From positions 62,001-126,000 of the forward strand of contig JAJCXN010000044.1 of the NCBI GenBank assembly GCA_029263415.1: 64,000 nt of DNA. Direction: 5' to 3'. The notes under the pieces are model-generated. The model saw only the letters and a program-made list of their open reading frames with translations. It was not told the origin of the DNA and did no database searches. The DNA is from Acidobacteriota bacterium. GTDB lineage: Bacteria > Acidobacteriota > Thermoanaerobaculia > Multivoradales > Multivoraceae. The position numbers and the translations under genes are program-made. This document shows, piece by piece, positions 26,676 through 36,226 of this stretch (the first letter of the stretch is position 1; the number at the start of each line of letters is the position of its first letter).

Positions 26676-27896
26676 ATGAGCATCTCGGGCAACCTGCAGA
26701 CCATGGAGCTCTCGGAACTCCTGCAATGGGTCGCCCAGGGCAGCCGCACCGGCACCTTGGTCATTGAAACGGAGGAGACCGCTAAGCGGATCTACTTCAG
26801 TAAGGGCAAGATCATCGCGTCGGGTTCGACTCTCGAGAGCGAACAGCTGGGCCACTTCTTGGTGAGTCGGGGTTACATCAACAACGAGGAGTTGACCAAG
26901 GCTATCGCCATGCAGGGCGAGACCGGCATGCTGCTCGGCAAAATCCTGGTCACAATCGGAGGCATCTCCGAGGAGGAGTTGCTCGAGCTGCTGGTATTGC
27001 AAACCGAGGAGTCGGTCTACGACCTGTTTGATTGGACTGAAGCGGACTTCCGTTTCATCGACAACGAAACACTGACGCGCGGCATGATCCCGCTCGCGTT
27101 GGATGTCACGGCCATCACCCTGCAGGGCATGAACCGCCTCGACGAATGGAGCAGGATTCGCAAGCTCATCTCGTCATCGGCCGCAGTACCGGTCATCGTC
27201 GCCGACTTGGACTTGAGTGCTCGATCAGCCGCGGACCAACGGATCCTGAATGCGATCAACGACCGCAGCTCGATCCACGAGATCTGCAGGACATCCCGCA
27301 CCAGCGAGTTCCTGGTCTCGCGGTTGCTTATGCGCGAACTTCAAAAGAAGCGGGTCAAAGTCGTCGAGCCGCACATTCGCACCGTCGAGACGCCTCGACC
27401 TCCGACACCAGAGCAACCCTCTCAAGAAGCACTTGACGCCATGGATGTTAGTGAGATCAGCCCTGCCGATGTCGATCCACCGCCAACGACTCAGGCTCCG
27501 ACGCTGCCAGCAGTGATCGACGGTGTTGCTTTGTGCGAGCAAGGGATGGGTCATCTCGAGGAAGGCCGTCTTGAAGAGGCACTACGACACCTACGGGCCG
27601 CACTGGTACTCGAGCCGCGCAATTCGAAGCTCAAGGAGGCGTTGACCCGAGGCGAGGATCGCATCCGCAAACAGATTCACAACGACGGACTCGACCTCAG
27701 CGCAGTGCCGATCCTCGAACGCAACTTAGAACAGCTCACCGATCTGCAACTGTCTCCCGAGCAGGGTTTTCTCTTAACCCGCATCGACGGCTCATTGAGT
27801 ATCAAGTCGTTGCTGCGCTTGAGTCCAATCGACCAACTCGACGCTGAACTTGTGTTCTATCGACTGCTTCAAGAGGGGCACGTTCGAATGATCTAA
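26676..27896 (+). CDS. DUF4388 protein with C-terminal TPR-like segment
   Basis: A 406-residue soluble protein. DUF4388 covers about residues 1-155: MSISGNLQTMELSELLQWVA, GTLVIETEETAKRIYFSKGK, LGKILVTIGGISEEELLELL and DLFDWTEADFRF. A winged-helix-like segment follows (ILNAINDRSSIHEICRTS). A Pro-rich linker leads to a TPR-like unit (GMGHLEEGRLEEALRHLRAA). The end (LLTRIDGSLSIKSLLRLSPI) resembles a second winged-helix-like module. Such proteins occur with gliding and signalling genes in Myxococcota and Acidobacteriota. No clear ribosome-binding site precedes the ATG. It converges on the PP2C gene. Confidence 0.83.
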   Translation: MSISGNLQTMELSELLQWVAQGSRTGTLVIETEETAKRIYFSKGKIIASGSTLESEQLGHFLVSRGYINNEELTKAIAMQGETGMLLGKILVTIGGISEEELLELLVLQTEESVYDLFDWTEADFRFIDNETLTRGMIPLALDVTAITLQGMNRLDEWSRIRKLISSSAAVPVIVADLDLSARSAADQRILNAINDRSSIHEICRTSRTSEFLVSRLLMRELQKKRVKVVEPHIRTVETPRPPTPEQPSQEALDAMDVSEISPADVDPPPTTQAPTLPAVIDGVALCEQGMGHLEEGRLEEALRHLRAALVLEPRNSKLKEALTRGEDRIRKQIHNDGLDLSAVPILERNLEQLTDLQLSPEQGFLLTRIDGSLSIKSLLRLSPIDQLDAELVFYRLLQEGHVRMI

Positions 27897-27905
27897 CTCG
27901 ATCGT

Positions 27906-29207
27906 TCAGCCGGTGAACTTGACCGCCGCAATGGTCCGATCATCGGCGGCTGGCTGCTGTCCCGAGAACTCAGCCAGCTCCTCGAACAGCCTTTTGACGA
28001 TCGTCTCAGCACTCTCGTGCTGCAGGCGCCGGCTACTCGCGATGAGGCGCTCGAGCCCGTACTCGTCTTGGTACTCGCCACCGCTGCCAACCGCAGAACT
28101 CTCGACACGGGCCGGTGCGGTTTCCACCACTCCATCGGTGTAGGCCATCAAGAGATCGCCCGGTTCCAATTGCACAAACCCACGTCGGTAGGTCGCCTTG
28201 GGCAATGGGCCTAGCACCATGCCGCCTTCATCGAGCAACCGCCGGTCGCCGTTCGCTCGAATCAATACTGGTGGCGGATGACCCGCGTTGACATAAATCA
28301 ACGCTCCACCGGTCTCAAGCTCGCCGTAGAACATCGACACGAATCGACTGGTGGAGCGACTGAGGTTAATGATCTGGTTAAGGCGTTCCACCGTGCGAAC
28401 GATCTTGAAATCGCGGCTAAGCCCCATGCGCAAGCCCATATAGATGTCCCGCACTTGCAGTGCGGCGGGCAAACCGTGCCCCGAAACATCGGCGATCGCA
28501 AGCCCAAGAACCTTGTCGCTAATCGGGATCGAATCGAAAAAGTCACCGCCGACGGTTTCCAAAGGAATTGTCCGCGCGAACAAATCGTACCCCTCGAAGG
28601 TCGGCTTCTCGCTCGGCATGATTGCGGACTGAATGCGTCGCGCCTCGCGCAGAACGTCTTGGACTTGTTGCTGTTCAATCTTCTGGTCAATCGAGTGGCG
28701 CAACAGCGCCAGCGCGAACAGCACCTGGTCCGGCTCGTGGTCCTTGGCGACGTCGAAGGCAAGCAGATACTCGCGATTGCTTAAGACGATGACCGCGAAG
28801 CAGTTGCTGCCAATGCGATCCTCAAAGTCACGATCTAGTGAGGGGTCCTCTTCATTCATGTAGAGAGTGCCAGCTGCAATGGTGAGTTCCACCGGCCGGT
28901 AGTCGCTCGACACGCGAAGCCCCTTCTCCACCGGCTTTGCGTCGCCAAACGTCGCCCACAGTCGATAGCTATCAGCCTGCTTCAAGTAGAGCCGACCACC
29001 GGTTAGCCCAAGCTCGCGTGCAAACGAGCGGGTTAGCGCGTTGGCCAGCCGCTGCACCGTGGGTGCGCTCTCATCGCTCGCTTCGAGCGAATCCACCACC
29101 CGCTCAACGTCAGCCATCAACTGCCGGTAGTCAATGGCGCTTTGCACGCCAGACGCCGCGCCCCCCTTGGAACCTGCCGAAGCGCCCACAGCCTCTGAAT
29201 CACTCAT
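27906..29207 (-). CDS. SpoIIE/RsbU-type PP2C phosphatase with N-terminal GAF-like sensor
   Basis: A 433-residue serine phosphatase of partner-switching systems. The N-terminal part (about 30-180) looks like a GAF domain (LTRSFARELGLTGGRLYLKQ). A helical linker (LLRHSIDQKIEQQQVQDVL) precedes the phosphatase domain, which has VGGDFFDSIPISDKVLGLAI, ADVSGHGLPAAL and LMAYTDGVVETA with the metal aspartates kept. I chose the ATG at 29207 (MSDSEAVGAS) because GGGGAGGGATGGGAA lies right before it; an ATG at 29273 would overlap the transporter gene. The STAS protein at 23113 is a possible substrate. Confidence 0.9.
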   Translation of the reverse strand: MSDSEAVGASAGSKGGAASGVQSAIDYRQLMADVERVVDSLEASDESAPTVQRLANALTRSFARELGLTGGRLYLKQADSYRLWATFGDAKPVEKGLRVSSDYRPVELTIAAGTLYMNEEDPSLDRDFEDRIGSNCFAVIVLSNREYLLAFDVAKDHEPDQVLFALALLRHSIDQKIEQQQVQDVLREARRIQSAIMPSEKPTFEGYDLFARTIPLETVGGDFFDSIPISDKVLGLAIADVSGHGLPAALQVRDIYMGLRMGLSRDFKIVRTVERLNQIINLSRSTSRFVSMFYGELETGGALIYVNAGHPPPVLIRANGDRRLLDEGGMVLGPLPKATYRRGFVQLEPGDLLMAYTDGVVETAPARVESSAVGSGGEYQDEYGLERLIASSRRLQHESAETIVKRLFEELAEFSGQQPAADDRTIAAVKFTG

Positions 29208-29233
29208 TTCCCATCCCTCCCCATTCCCCCGAG

Positions 29234-30442
29234 TCAGAGCAAGAGGCCCGCGATAGTCGCGGTTTGAAAGCACGCCAGTGAGCCGGCGATCATGGCGCGC
29301 ATACCTAGCTTCGCTAGTTCGCTCTTGCGTTCAGGGGCGATCGTGCCGATGCCGCCAATCTGGATCGCGATCGAAGAGAAGTTGGCGAAGCCACACAACG
29401 CGTAGGTGGAAATCACTACCGAGCGCTCGCTGAGTTGTACGTCGCCCTCGAGCATCTTGCTCAACTCGGCATAGGCGATGAACTCATTTGCGGCGGTCTT
29501 GATGCCCAGCAAACTTCCCACCGTTGTCGCTTCACTCCAAGGCACGCCCATGACCCAGGCGAGCGGTGCAAACAAAACGCCCAAGATCATCTTGAGGCTC
29601 AACGCTTCGATGCCAACCAAGCTGCCGATCGGTGCCAGCCCCCAGTCGACTACCGCAATCAAACCAAGGAACGCCAACAGCATCGCGCCGACATTGAGCG
29701 CCAGCTTCAAACCGTCGCCCGCGCCTTGCGCGGCTGCGTCAATGACATTGACCCAGGGCAGCTTAACGTCCATCTTGACTTCGCCCGCGGTCTGACTGAC
29801 CTCTCGTTCAGGCAACATAATCTTGGCCATCACCAGCGCCGCAGGCGCTGACATGACGCTCGCAGCAATCAGGTGGCCAGCCGACATGCCCATACCAATG
29901 TAGGCCGCAAGAACACCGCCAGCGACGGTGGCAAAACCTCCGGTCATCACCGCCATCAGCTCCGAGCGGGTCATCGAGCCAACGTAGGGCCTTATCAGTA
30001 GCGGTGCCTCCGTTTGGCCTACGAAGATGTTGGCTGCCGCCGACAGCGACTCGGCACCAGAGGTGCCAAGCAAGCGCATCATCACTTTGGCAAACACCTT
30101 GACTACCAGCTGGATAACCCCGAAGTAGTAGAGCACTGCGATGAAGCTCGAAAAGAAGATGATGGTCGGCAACACCTTGAATGCGAAGTAGTGATCGGTG
30201 AAGTTCGGACCGAAGATCTCTGCCGATCCACGGTCAGCAAGATCAAGGAACTCCGTTACCGTCGCGCTCACCTTCCCCATCACAGCCTTGCCGAGCGAAG
30301 TCCGCAGGATGATCAAGCCCAGCAACACCTGCATGCCCATGCCACCCAGCACGATACGCCAGGGGAAGCGCTTGCGATCCCAAGAACAGCCGTAGGCAAT
30401 CGCAGGCATTACCAGCAAACCCAACAGTCCAACAAGCTTCAC
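29234..30442 (-). CDS. Concentrative nucleoside transporter (CNT/NupC family)
   Basis: A 402-residue inner-membrane transporter importing nucleosides with Na+ or H+. Family motifs include [37 protein letters not shown] and, near the end, [20 protein letters not shown]. The length matches NupC. It lies just upstream of the phosphatase gene (26-base gap), so the two may be co-transcribed. It diverges from the helicase gene. Confidence 0.94.
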   Translation of the reverse strand: MKLVGLLGLLVMPAIAYGCSWDRKRFPWRIVLGGMGMQVLLGLIILRTSLGKAVMGKVSATVTEFLDLADRGSAEIFGPNFTDHYFAFKVLPTIIFFSSFIAVLYYFGVIQLVVKVFAKVMMRLLGTSGAESLSAAANIFVGQTEAPLLIRPYVGSMTRSELMAVMTGGFATVAGGVLAAYIGMGMSAGHLIAASVMSAPAALVMAKIMLPEREVSQTAGEVKMDVKLPWVNVIDAAAQGAGDGLKLALNVGAMLLAFLGLIAVVDWGLAPIGSLVGIEALSLKMILGVLFAPLAWVMGVPWSEATTVGSLLGIKTAANEFIAYAELSKMLEGDVQLSERSVVISTYALCGFANFSSIAIQIGGIGTIAPERKSELAKLGMRAMIAGSLACFQTATIAGLLL

Positions 30443-30582
30443 GCGATTACCTCAAGTAGAGCCAAACCTAAAGACCGATCTGAAACCGACTAGCTGGACA
30501 CTCGCCACGCCGAGCGTCAATGGTGGGTCAGATTCTGGTAAGAAGACCCGACAGTTTACCTATAGCGCATCCCTCAAGCTCC

Positions 30583-33207
30583 ATGACTGCTCGATTCGAT
30601 AACGAAACATCCGAACTTCACCTGTCGGTCGCAGACTTGCTTGAGCGAGACGCTGCCCGATCGCTAGGTTTTGCCAACCGTGGTGGCTTCGAACGGCTGT
30701 GGGTCGGCCAGGCGATCCACTCGCAGTATCAAGAGCGAGCCATGCAGAGCGACTCAACCTATCAACGAGAAGTCGCCCTCAAAGCTTCCGTGGTCCATCG
30801 CGGATGGACAGTCCACATCCGTGGGCGTGCAGACGGCATTCGCAGTGACGGCGACCTAACGGTGATTGAGGAGCTCAAATCGGTCAGACCGAACGCCCCG
30901 ATCGCGCAGTCGACGATGGAAATGTACCAGCGTCAAGCGCGCCTCTACGCCTGGATGCACCAGCGCTCAGATCTCGATCCATCCGAACGCATCGAGCGCG
31001 AAGTGCCTACGCCGAATCACGGTGCCGACCAACGTAACGGCCAAGGGAACGGCCAAGGGAACGAGCAAGACGACAGCGGCAAGGCCATGCCTCCAAAGCA
31101 AGGCACCGCCCCAGAACTGGTGTTGATCGAGATCGGCTCAGAGAACGATACCGGCACCGGTCGCCATCGCTTGTCGTTCGATGCAGCGCTCTTTGAACTG
31201 CAAGTTAGGCGTCAGATCAACGGCCTACTGGCTGATCACTACAAACAGCGGGACGAGCAGCTCCGTCGACAAGAAGCTGGGGCCGCGCTCGAGTTCCCCT
31301 TTCACACGCCACGCCCAGGTCAACAAAGCATCATCGATGACGTTAGTCGCGCGCTTGAACAACGCGAACATCTGCTAGTCGAAGCGCCTACCGGCCTCGG
31401 CAAGACCGCGGCAGCCCTCTTCCCGGTGCTGCGACACGCACTGCAGAACGATCTGCGAGTCTACGTCTTGACCGCCAAAAACCTTCAGCAGCGCATGGCG
31501 ACTCGAGTGCTTGACCTGCTCAATCGCGACGGCGGCTTCCGCTCGCTGCAGATGCGTGCCAAGGGCAGGATGTGCGCAAATGGTGAAGTGCTGTGTCATG
31601 AGGAGTATTGCTCTTACGCGCGCGACTATTTCGGAAAACTCCAACAGAGCCGAGTGCTGGACACGCTGTATCAAGAGCACCCCCATCTGGCTCCCGACAT
31701 CATCTTCGAGGCAGCCAAGCGCGCTACCGTCTGCCCGTTCGAGGTCAGCCTCGAGCTCGGACGCAGAGCTCAAGCAGTGGTCTGCGACTACAACTACGCG
31801 TTTGATCCCTACGTCGGGCTTTCAGACTTCAGCGCCGAGGGCGACCTCAGCAACACGATCCTCGTCATCGACGAGATCCACAACCTTGTGCCCCGCGGTC
31901 GCGGTTACTACAGTCCGACATTGTCTGCTGCAGACGCACGCAAGGCCGCGGAACAGATCTCGCACAACTCGCTCGGCGCGAGCGCCCTGATCGGCGCCCG
32001 ACTAGAACGACTCAGCCTCGATCTCGCGGAAGTGATCGAAGACGCCGTTGATGGCGAGATCCAAGCCGACGCACTCCCGCGCGGCCAACGCGACCTCATG
32101 GTGGAAGCATCGTTTCCCGAAGAGCAACTGTGGGCGCTTAGGCCCGCTTTCGACCGATTGTTTGTCGAGTATCTGGAGCACCGTCGCGAGACCAAGTCGT
32201 TTCGTCCTGAAGATCCCTTCGTGCAGCTCTACTTCGACCTACTGCGATTCTTCAACACCATGGTCTTGTCGAGTGCGGCCTCTGATTCGAGCTTCAGCCA
32301 TTGCCACGAACGCAGTGGAAACGATCGCCGCCTGCGCATCCTTTGCAAGGATGCAAGCAAATACTTAGGCGCCATCATCAACCGTTGTCACTCGGTGGTG
32401 GGACTCTCGGCAACTCTTTCGCCCAACGAGTTCTACCGCGATCTGCTGGGGTTCGACGAGGCCCGAACGGTGTGCACGTCCGAAGGCAATCCCTTCCCAG
32501 CCGATCACCGAAAGCTGGCCATAGACGCGACCGTGTCGACCAAGTACCGCGACCGGCAAAGCCACTACCAGCGCATTGCCGACCGACTCGGAGCGTTCGC
32601 CGACGCCGTTCCCGGCAACTGCCTGGCACTCTTCCCCAGCTACGCGTTCTTGGCTGAAGTGGACGCTCGTCTCCCACAACTGCCCAATAAGCGCACGTTG
32701 ATTCAGCAACGAGCGGACACCGAAGCGCAGCGCAACCAGATCCTCGAAACCCTCGAGAACGAGCTCTTCGGCCAGGTCTTGCTCTTAGCGGTCGCGGGCG
32801 GAGTCTTCGCTGAGGGTGTCGACTATCCCGGCGACATGCTCAAAGCAGTGGTCGTCATCAGCCCGTGTCTTCCCTCGGTCAGCCTGGAACAGAAGCTGCT
32901 GCAGAACTACTTCGATGAACGCTTTGACCGCGGCTTCGAATACTCGTTTGTGGTACCCGGAATGACGCGCGTCGTGCAAGCTGCCGGACGACTGATTCGC
33001 TCATCGACCGACCGCGGCGTGATCGTGCTGATGGGCAAACGTTTCAGGTCCAAGCTCTATCAACGCCATATGCCGCGCGACTGGCGCGACTCGCTCAACG
33101 CCATCACGGATGGGCGGGAGGGCGGGCCAGCGGGGGGGCAAACCGACGGCGAAGCGTCTGACCCCGCATCCATCGCGCGAACCTTCTTTGCCGATCACGA
33201 CACCTGA
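30583..33207 (+). CDS. PD-(D/E)XK nuclease-like / XPD-DinG-type Fe-S helicase fusion
   Basis: An 874-residue superfamily 2 helicase. The N-terminal ~230 residues look like a Cas4/RecB-type nuclease module (LWVGQAIHSQYQ, then GRADGI with DLTVIEELKSV, the D...ExK pattern). A low-complexity linker (NGQGNGQGNEQDD) precedes the helicase. Helicase motifs are VEAPTGLGKTAAA (Walker A), LVIDEIHNLV (DEIH) and VVQAAGRLIRSSTDRG (motif VI). Four cysteines between motifs I and II (RMCANGEVLCHEEYCSY, TVCPFEV) would hold a 4Fe-4S cluster as in XPD/DinG. An upstream ATG at 30520 would add 21 residues; I prefer 30583. Likely DNA repair. Confidence 0.87.
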   Translation: MTARFDNETSELHLSVADLLERDAARSLGFANRGGFERLWVGQAIHSQYQERAMQSDSTYQREVALKASVVHRGWTVHIRGRADGIRSDGDLTVIEELKSVRPNAPIAQSTMEMYQRQARLYAWMHQRSDLDPSERIEREVPTPNHGADQRNGQGNGQGNEQDDSGKAMPPKQGTAPELVLIEIGSENDTGTGRHRLSFDAALFELQVRRQINGLLADHYKQRDEQLRRQEAGAALEFPFHTPRPGQQSIIDDVSRALEQREHLLVEAPTGLGKTAAALFPVLRHALQNDLRVYVLTAKNLQQRMATRVLDLLNRDGGFRSLQMRAKGRMCANGEVLCHEEYCSYARDYFGKLQQSRVLDTLYQEHPHLAPDIIFEAAKRATVCPFEVSLELGRRAQAVVCDYNYAFDPYVGLSDFSAEGDLSNTILVIDEIHNLVPRGRGYYSPTLSAADARKAAEQISHNSLGASALIGARLERLSLDLAEVIEDAVDGEIQADALPRGQRDLMVEASFPEEQLWALRPAFDRLFVEYLEHRRETKSFRPEDPFVQLYFDLLRFFNTMVLSSAASDSSFSHCHERSGNDRRLRILCKDASKYLGAIINRCHSVVGLSATLSPNEFYRDLLGFDEARTVCTSEGNPFPADHRKLAIDATVSTKYRDRQSHYQRIADRLGAFADAVPGNCLALFPSYAFLAEVDARLPQLPNKRTLIQQRADTEAQRNQILETLENELFGQVLLLAVAGGVFAEGVDYPGDMLKAVVVISPCLPSVSLEQKLLQNYFDERFDRGFEYSFVVPGMTRVVQAAGRLIRSSTDRGVIVLMGKRFRSKLYQRHMPRDWRDSLNAITDGREGGPAGGQTDGEASDPASIARTFFADHDT

Positions 33208-33286
33208 TCGCAGCATTCGCTCTCCGCGGACCAAAACGAGTTGCTGGCAGTAACCAAACGTTTTGTACTTGCGCACCGTATCTTCT

Positions 33287-33310
33287 GGTGTGACGAGAAA
33301 GGGTCACGCC
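33287..33310 (+). other. First hairpin of a structured segment between convergent genes
   Basis: GGTGTGAC and GTCACGCC pair over 8 bp (one G-U) around the 8-base loop GAGAAAGG. It directly abuts the larger nested hairpin at 33313-33376. Confidence 0.55.
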
Positions 33311-33312
33311 GG

Positions 33313-33376
33313 AACTGTCTCCTCTTGTGGTTCCGGGCTAGGGGCCTTCGGGCTCTTAGCCCACACCACGACAGTT
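33313..33376. ncRNA. Nested long hairpin between the helicase and kinase genes (candidate structured RNA)
   Basis: Four successive stems nest in one arm: AACTGTC/GACAGTT, GTGGT/ACCAC, GGGCTA/TAGCCC and GGGCC/GGCTC, closed by a TTCG tetraloop. A 7-base bulge (TCCTCTT) sits on one side, and small internal loops separate the stems. Total stem length is about 23 bp. No U-tract follows on either strand, so it is not a standard intrinsic terminator. It could be a bidirectional transcript end, an RNA 3' stabiliser or a small RNA. It matches no RNA family I know. Confidence 0.5.
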
Positions 33377-33406
33377 GAGTGAAGTTAGGCCAAGACTAGG
33401 CTCCGA

Positions 33407-36088
33407 TCAAGCCAAGTGGCTGAGAGCAGCCCGCAGCTCGACTGCAGTACTGAACCGTTCAGCTGGCTCCTTCGCCAGACACCGCAGCAGCACAACCTCG
33501 ATCCATGGCGGCAGATCAGGAACCACTGAAGTCGGAGCGAGTGGAGCCTCTTGCAGGTGCTTCACGAAGACTTCTTTGGGGGTCGTTCCAGTAAACGGCA
33601 ACCTGCCAACGAGAAGTTCATAGGCAACCACACCGCAAGCGTAGATATCGCTACGCATATCGCTAGGCCCACCGCTGATCTGCTCTGGCGCCATGTAATA
33701 GGGCGTACCCAGTACCGGGCCGTCCGCGGTCTTGTTGGACACCAGAGGTCGAGCAATACCAAAGTCCATCAGCTTGGCGTGGCCGTCGGGCGCGAGAATG
33801 ATGTTTTCTGGCTTGATGTCGCCGTGCAACACCTGCTGGCTGTGTGCAGCACTGAGGCCAGCACACAACTGCTGTAGCAACCGCAGTGCAGCTGCACGGG
33901 GGATTTGACCCGAGCGCTCGAGCATCTCGCGCAGCGTGATGCCCCGCACGTACTCCATCGAGATGAAAGGTTGCCCGTCGACGACCTGGAAGTCGTGGGT
34001 GCGCAACACATTGGCGTGAGTGACCTTGCGCGCAAGCTTGAGTTCGGACTTCAGTAGCTCAATGACATCCACGCCGAATGTGTCGCTGCCCACCAATGAT
34101 GGCTTGAGTGCCTTCAGCGCCACCAGATCGGTCAGTTCGCGATCGCGCGCCTTGTAGACCACACCCATACCGCCCATGCCCAGAATCGAGAGGATCTCAT
34201 AACGGTCTCCGACAAGCGATCCTGGTTCGAGCAGCGGCACCGAGTTGAGGGTTCCGTCACTCGCCTCGACGCCATCCTCTCCTAACACCAAGGTCTTGAC
34301 ATCCGCCGCCTGACTGTCTCGGAGCGCAGGGCCGAACCGTTTCGACACGGCCGCAGGGTCAACCAAGAAATGCTGTTGCGTGCTCATCAAGGCGTCGCGT
34401 TCTTTGATCTCGACCTTTGCGCTCACCAAGTCACCGCCAAGCAATTGGCTTAGACGCCGCGAGAGCACCAGATCACGAGGGGTTGCCTCGCGCAACAGGC
34501 TGTCTAGCTGCTGGACCGCAGGACCAGCGGCGCTCAGCTGTCGGCGATGGCCGATCCGCAGTGGTCCAACCAGCAGCTGGCCAACGGTGAGGGCACCCAT
34601 GGCCGGACGCGCATCGCGGAATGCATTGTTCGAATCTGCAATTGCTTCCAACGCGTCGCTAAGAGCGACTAAGGCGCGACCCGGGCCATCCGGGCCGGTG
34701 AACGCAACATACAAGCGGTGCCCAAGGAGGGCGACCAGCTGGCCGCCGTGCAGGGTGCAATACTGATGCACCCGCCCGATGTCCTCTTCCAAGCGGCTCA
34801 CGATGGTGTCTGGAACGGCGCCGGCCGTAACCGCGGAACCGTCATCAATGAAGGCCTTACGCAGATCGACTGCGCCGACCGCGACACTCTCCATGCGCAG
34901 CGTCACTGACCCGGTATCCGCCGGCACTTCTCCAGGCTCCGGCAGGTTGCGTGACACCTCGCCGACAAAGGTCTGGAGTTCCTGTTCCGCCCGCAGTTGA
35001 GCCAAGAGTCCCTCAAACGAACGTGACAACCGTCCAACCTCATCGGACCCTGAAGCCTCAAACGCCACGTGGTAGTTGCCTTCGCGAGCTGCTTCGGCAG
35101 CGTCGACCAGTGAGCGCACTGGGCGCAGCAGCCGCTTGGACAGGAGCACCGCAAGTCCAAGACCTATCAACAGACTGAGCAGACCAACTCCCCACATCAC
35201 GCGCACCAAGCGGGAGAGATCTCGCGTTCGTTCTCGACGCGAGGCGAGCGCTACCGTGGCACCCAGTCGCTCGTTGTCCGCGTCGCGAAGCGGCGCCGCT
35301 AAGCCTTCGAACGACTCATCGCCCAACATCAGCTCGACACTGCCGTCGGTGCCCAGCACGCTGTCGAGACCACCGCGAAATCGAATCTGGGATAGCAAGC
35401 GACTCTGCTCAGGACCACTCAGAGTAGTCGCTGCCGTCTCAAGACCGCCGTCGACCTCCACCAAGTAGGCAATCTGGGCTGAACTCAAACGCTCGACTTC
35501 GGCTGCAACGGAATCGTCCAATCGTTGACCCATGATCAGATAGCCGATCAAATCGAATTGCTGAGTCAAAGGCACCGCCACCGCTGCGTACAACACCTTC
35601 GAATCAAGCCAGAAACCCGAAGCAACGCCTTCATCGAACGCGATCTCAACCAGCGGCTCCGAGGCCATGTCCACCGACTCCGCTTCCGGCTGATCGGTGC
35701 GCACCACCAAAAACCCGTCGGCATCCAGCACCAAAGCGACGTCAAACTCGACATCGGCTTGATACTCGGCCAGTAGATCCAATAGCGAGACCGTGCTTTG
35801 GCTGTCCACTGCCTCCAAGAAGAACGAGACGATCGCCGGGTCCCGCGCAAACCACTTGGCCTGAGATTCCAGCTGCTCCAAACGCAACTGAACGAACCGT
35901 GCCTGGACCGTCTGGCTTTGGTCCAGTGCCTCATCGATCGCCTCGCGCGCAACCCGGTTGCCAAAGCCCATGGTCGCCAGGATCGCTGCGCCCATGCACA
36001 GCACAATCAGCAGCACCACGCCGACAATAAGACGTGTCTGCAAACTGACCGCTTGCGTTAGAGACCCCATCGAGAATCGGTTGCTCAT
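33407..36088 (-). CDS. Receptor Ser/Thr protein kinase with Cache-like sensor, HAMP and degenerate cyclase-like domain
   Basis: An 893-residue membrane kinase. A span at about 20-42 is followed by an extracytoplasmic Cache-like domain (about 45-290; LVLDADGFLVVRTDQPE), a second span (about 298-318) and a HAMP domain (LRPVRSLVDAAEAAREGNY). Residues ~399-550 resemble a class III nucleotide cyclase (SVAVGAVDLRKAF; GGQLVALLGHRLYVAF; VGPLRIGHRRQLSAAGPAV). However, the second metal Asp is His457 and the base-selecting Lys is Ala. The kinase domain (629-893) has GMGGMGVVYKARD, Lys659 in LVALKA, HGDIKPENI and MDFGIA, so it should be active. The family's HRD is HGD here. No neighbouring substrate is obvious. 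Confidence 0.88.
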   Translation of the reverse strand: MSNRFSMGSLTQAVSLQTRLIVGVVLLIVLCMGAAILATMGFGNRVAREAIDEALDQSQTVQARFVQLRLEQLESQAKWFARDPAIVSFFLEAVDSQSTVSLLDLLAEYQADVEFDVALVLDADGFLVVRTDQPEAESVDMASEPLVEIAFDEGVASGFWLDSKVLYAAVAVPLTQQFDLIGYLIMGQRLDDSVAAEVERLSSAQIAYLVEVDGGLETAATTLSGPEQSRLLSQIRFRGGLDSVLGTDGSVELMLGDESFEGLAAPLRDADNERLGATVALASRRERTRDLSRLVRVMWGVGLLSLLIGLGLAVLLSKRLLRPVRSLVDAAEAAREGNYHVAFEASGSDEVGRLSRSFEGLLAQLRAEQELQTFVGEVSRNLPEPGEVPADTGSVTLRMESVAVGAVDLRKAFIDDGSAVTAGAVPDTIVSRLEEDIGRVHQYCTLHGGQLVALLGHRLYVAFTGPDGPGRALVALSDALEAIADSNNAFRDARPAMGALTVGQLLVGPLRIGHRRQLSAAGPAVQQLDSLLREATPRDLVLSRRLSQLLGGDLVSAKVEIKERDALMSTQQHFLVDPAAVSKRFGPALRDSQAADVKTLVLGEDGVEASDGTLNSVPLLEPGSLVGDRYEILSILGMGGMGVVYKARDRELTDLVALKALKPSLVGSDTFGVDVIELLKSELKLARKVTHANVLRTHDFQVVDGQPFISMEYVRGITLREMLERSGQIPRAAALRLLQQLCAGLSAAHSQQVLHGDIKPENIILAPDGHAKLMDFGIARPLVSNKTADGPVLGTPYYMAPEQISGGPSDMRSDIYACGVVAYELLVGRLPFTGTTPKEVFVKHLQEAPLAPTSVVPDLPPWIEVVLLRCLAKEPAERFSTAVELRAALSHLA

Positions 36089-36226
36089 CTATTACTCATC
36101 AGTGCCCAAACAAGCCCGACCATCGAGCTGCCGAAGGCGAATATTGATCACGCGTTAAGTAGATGTCAGCCGCTCATCATTCCAGAGCCGACCACCGATT
36201 ACAAAGACCAAGCGTCTCTTCGCAGA

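Noticed and set aside
33335-33362. GC-rich hairpin considered as an intrinsic terminator
   Set aside because: No run of T follows on either strand. It was instead described as part of a larger nested structure.
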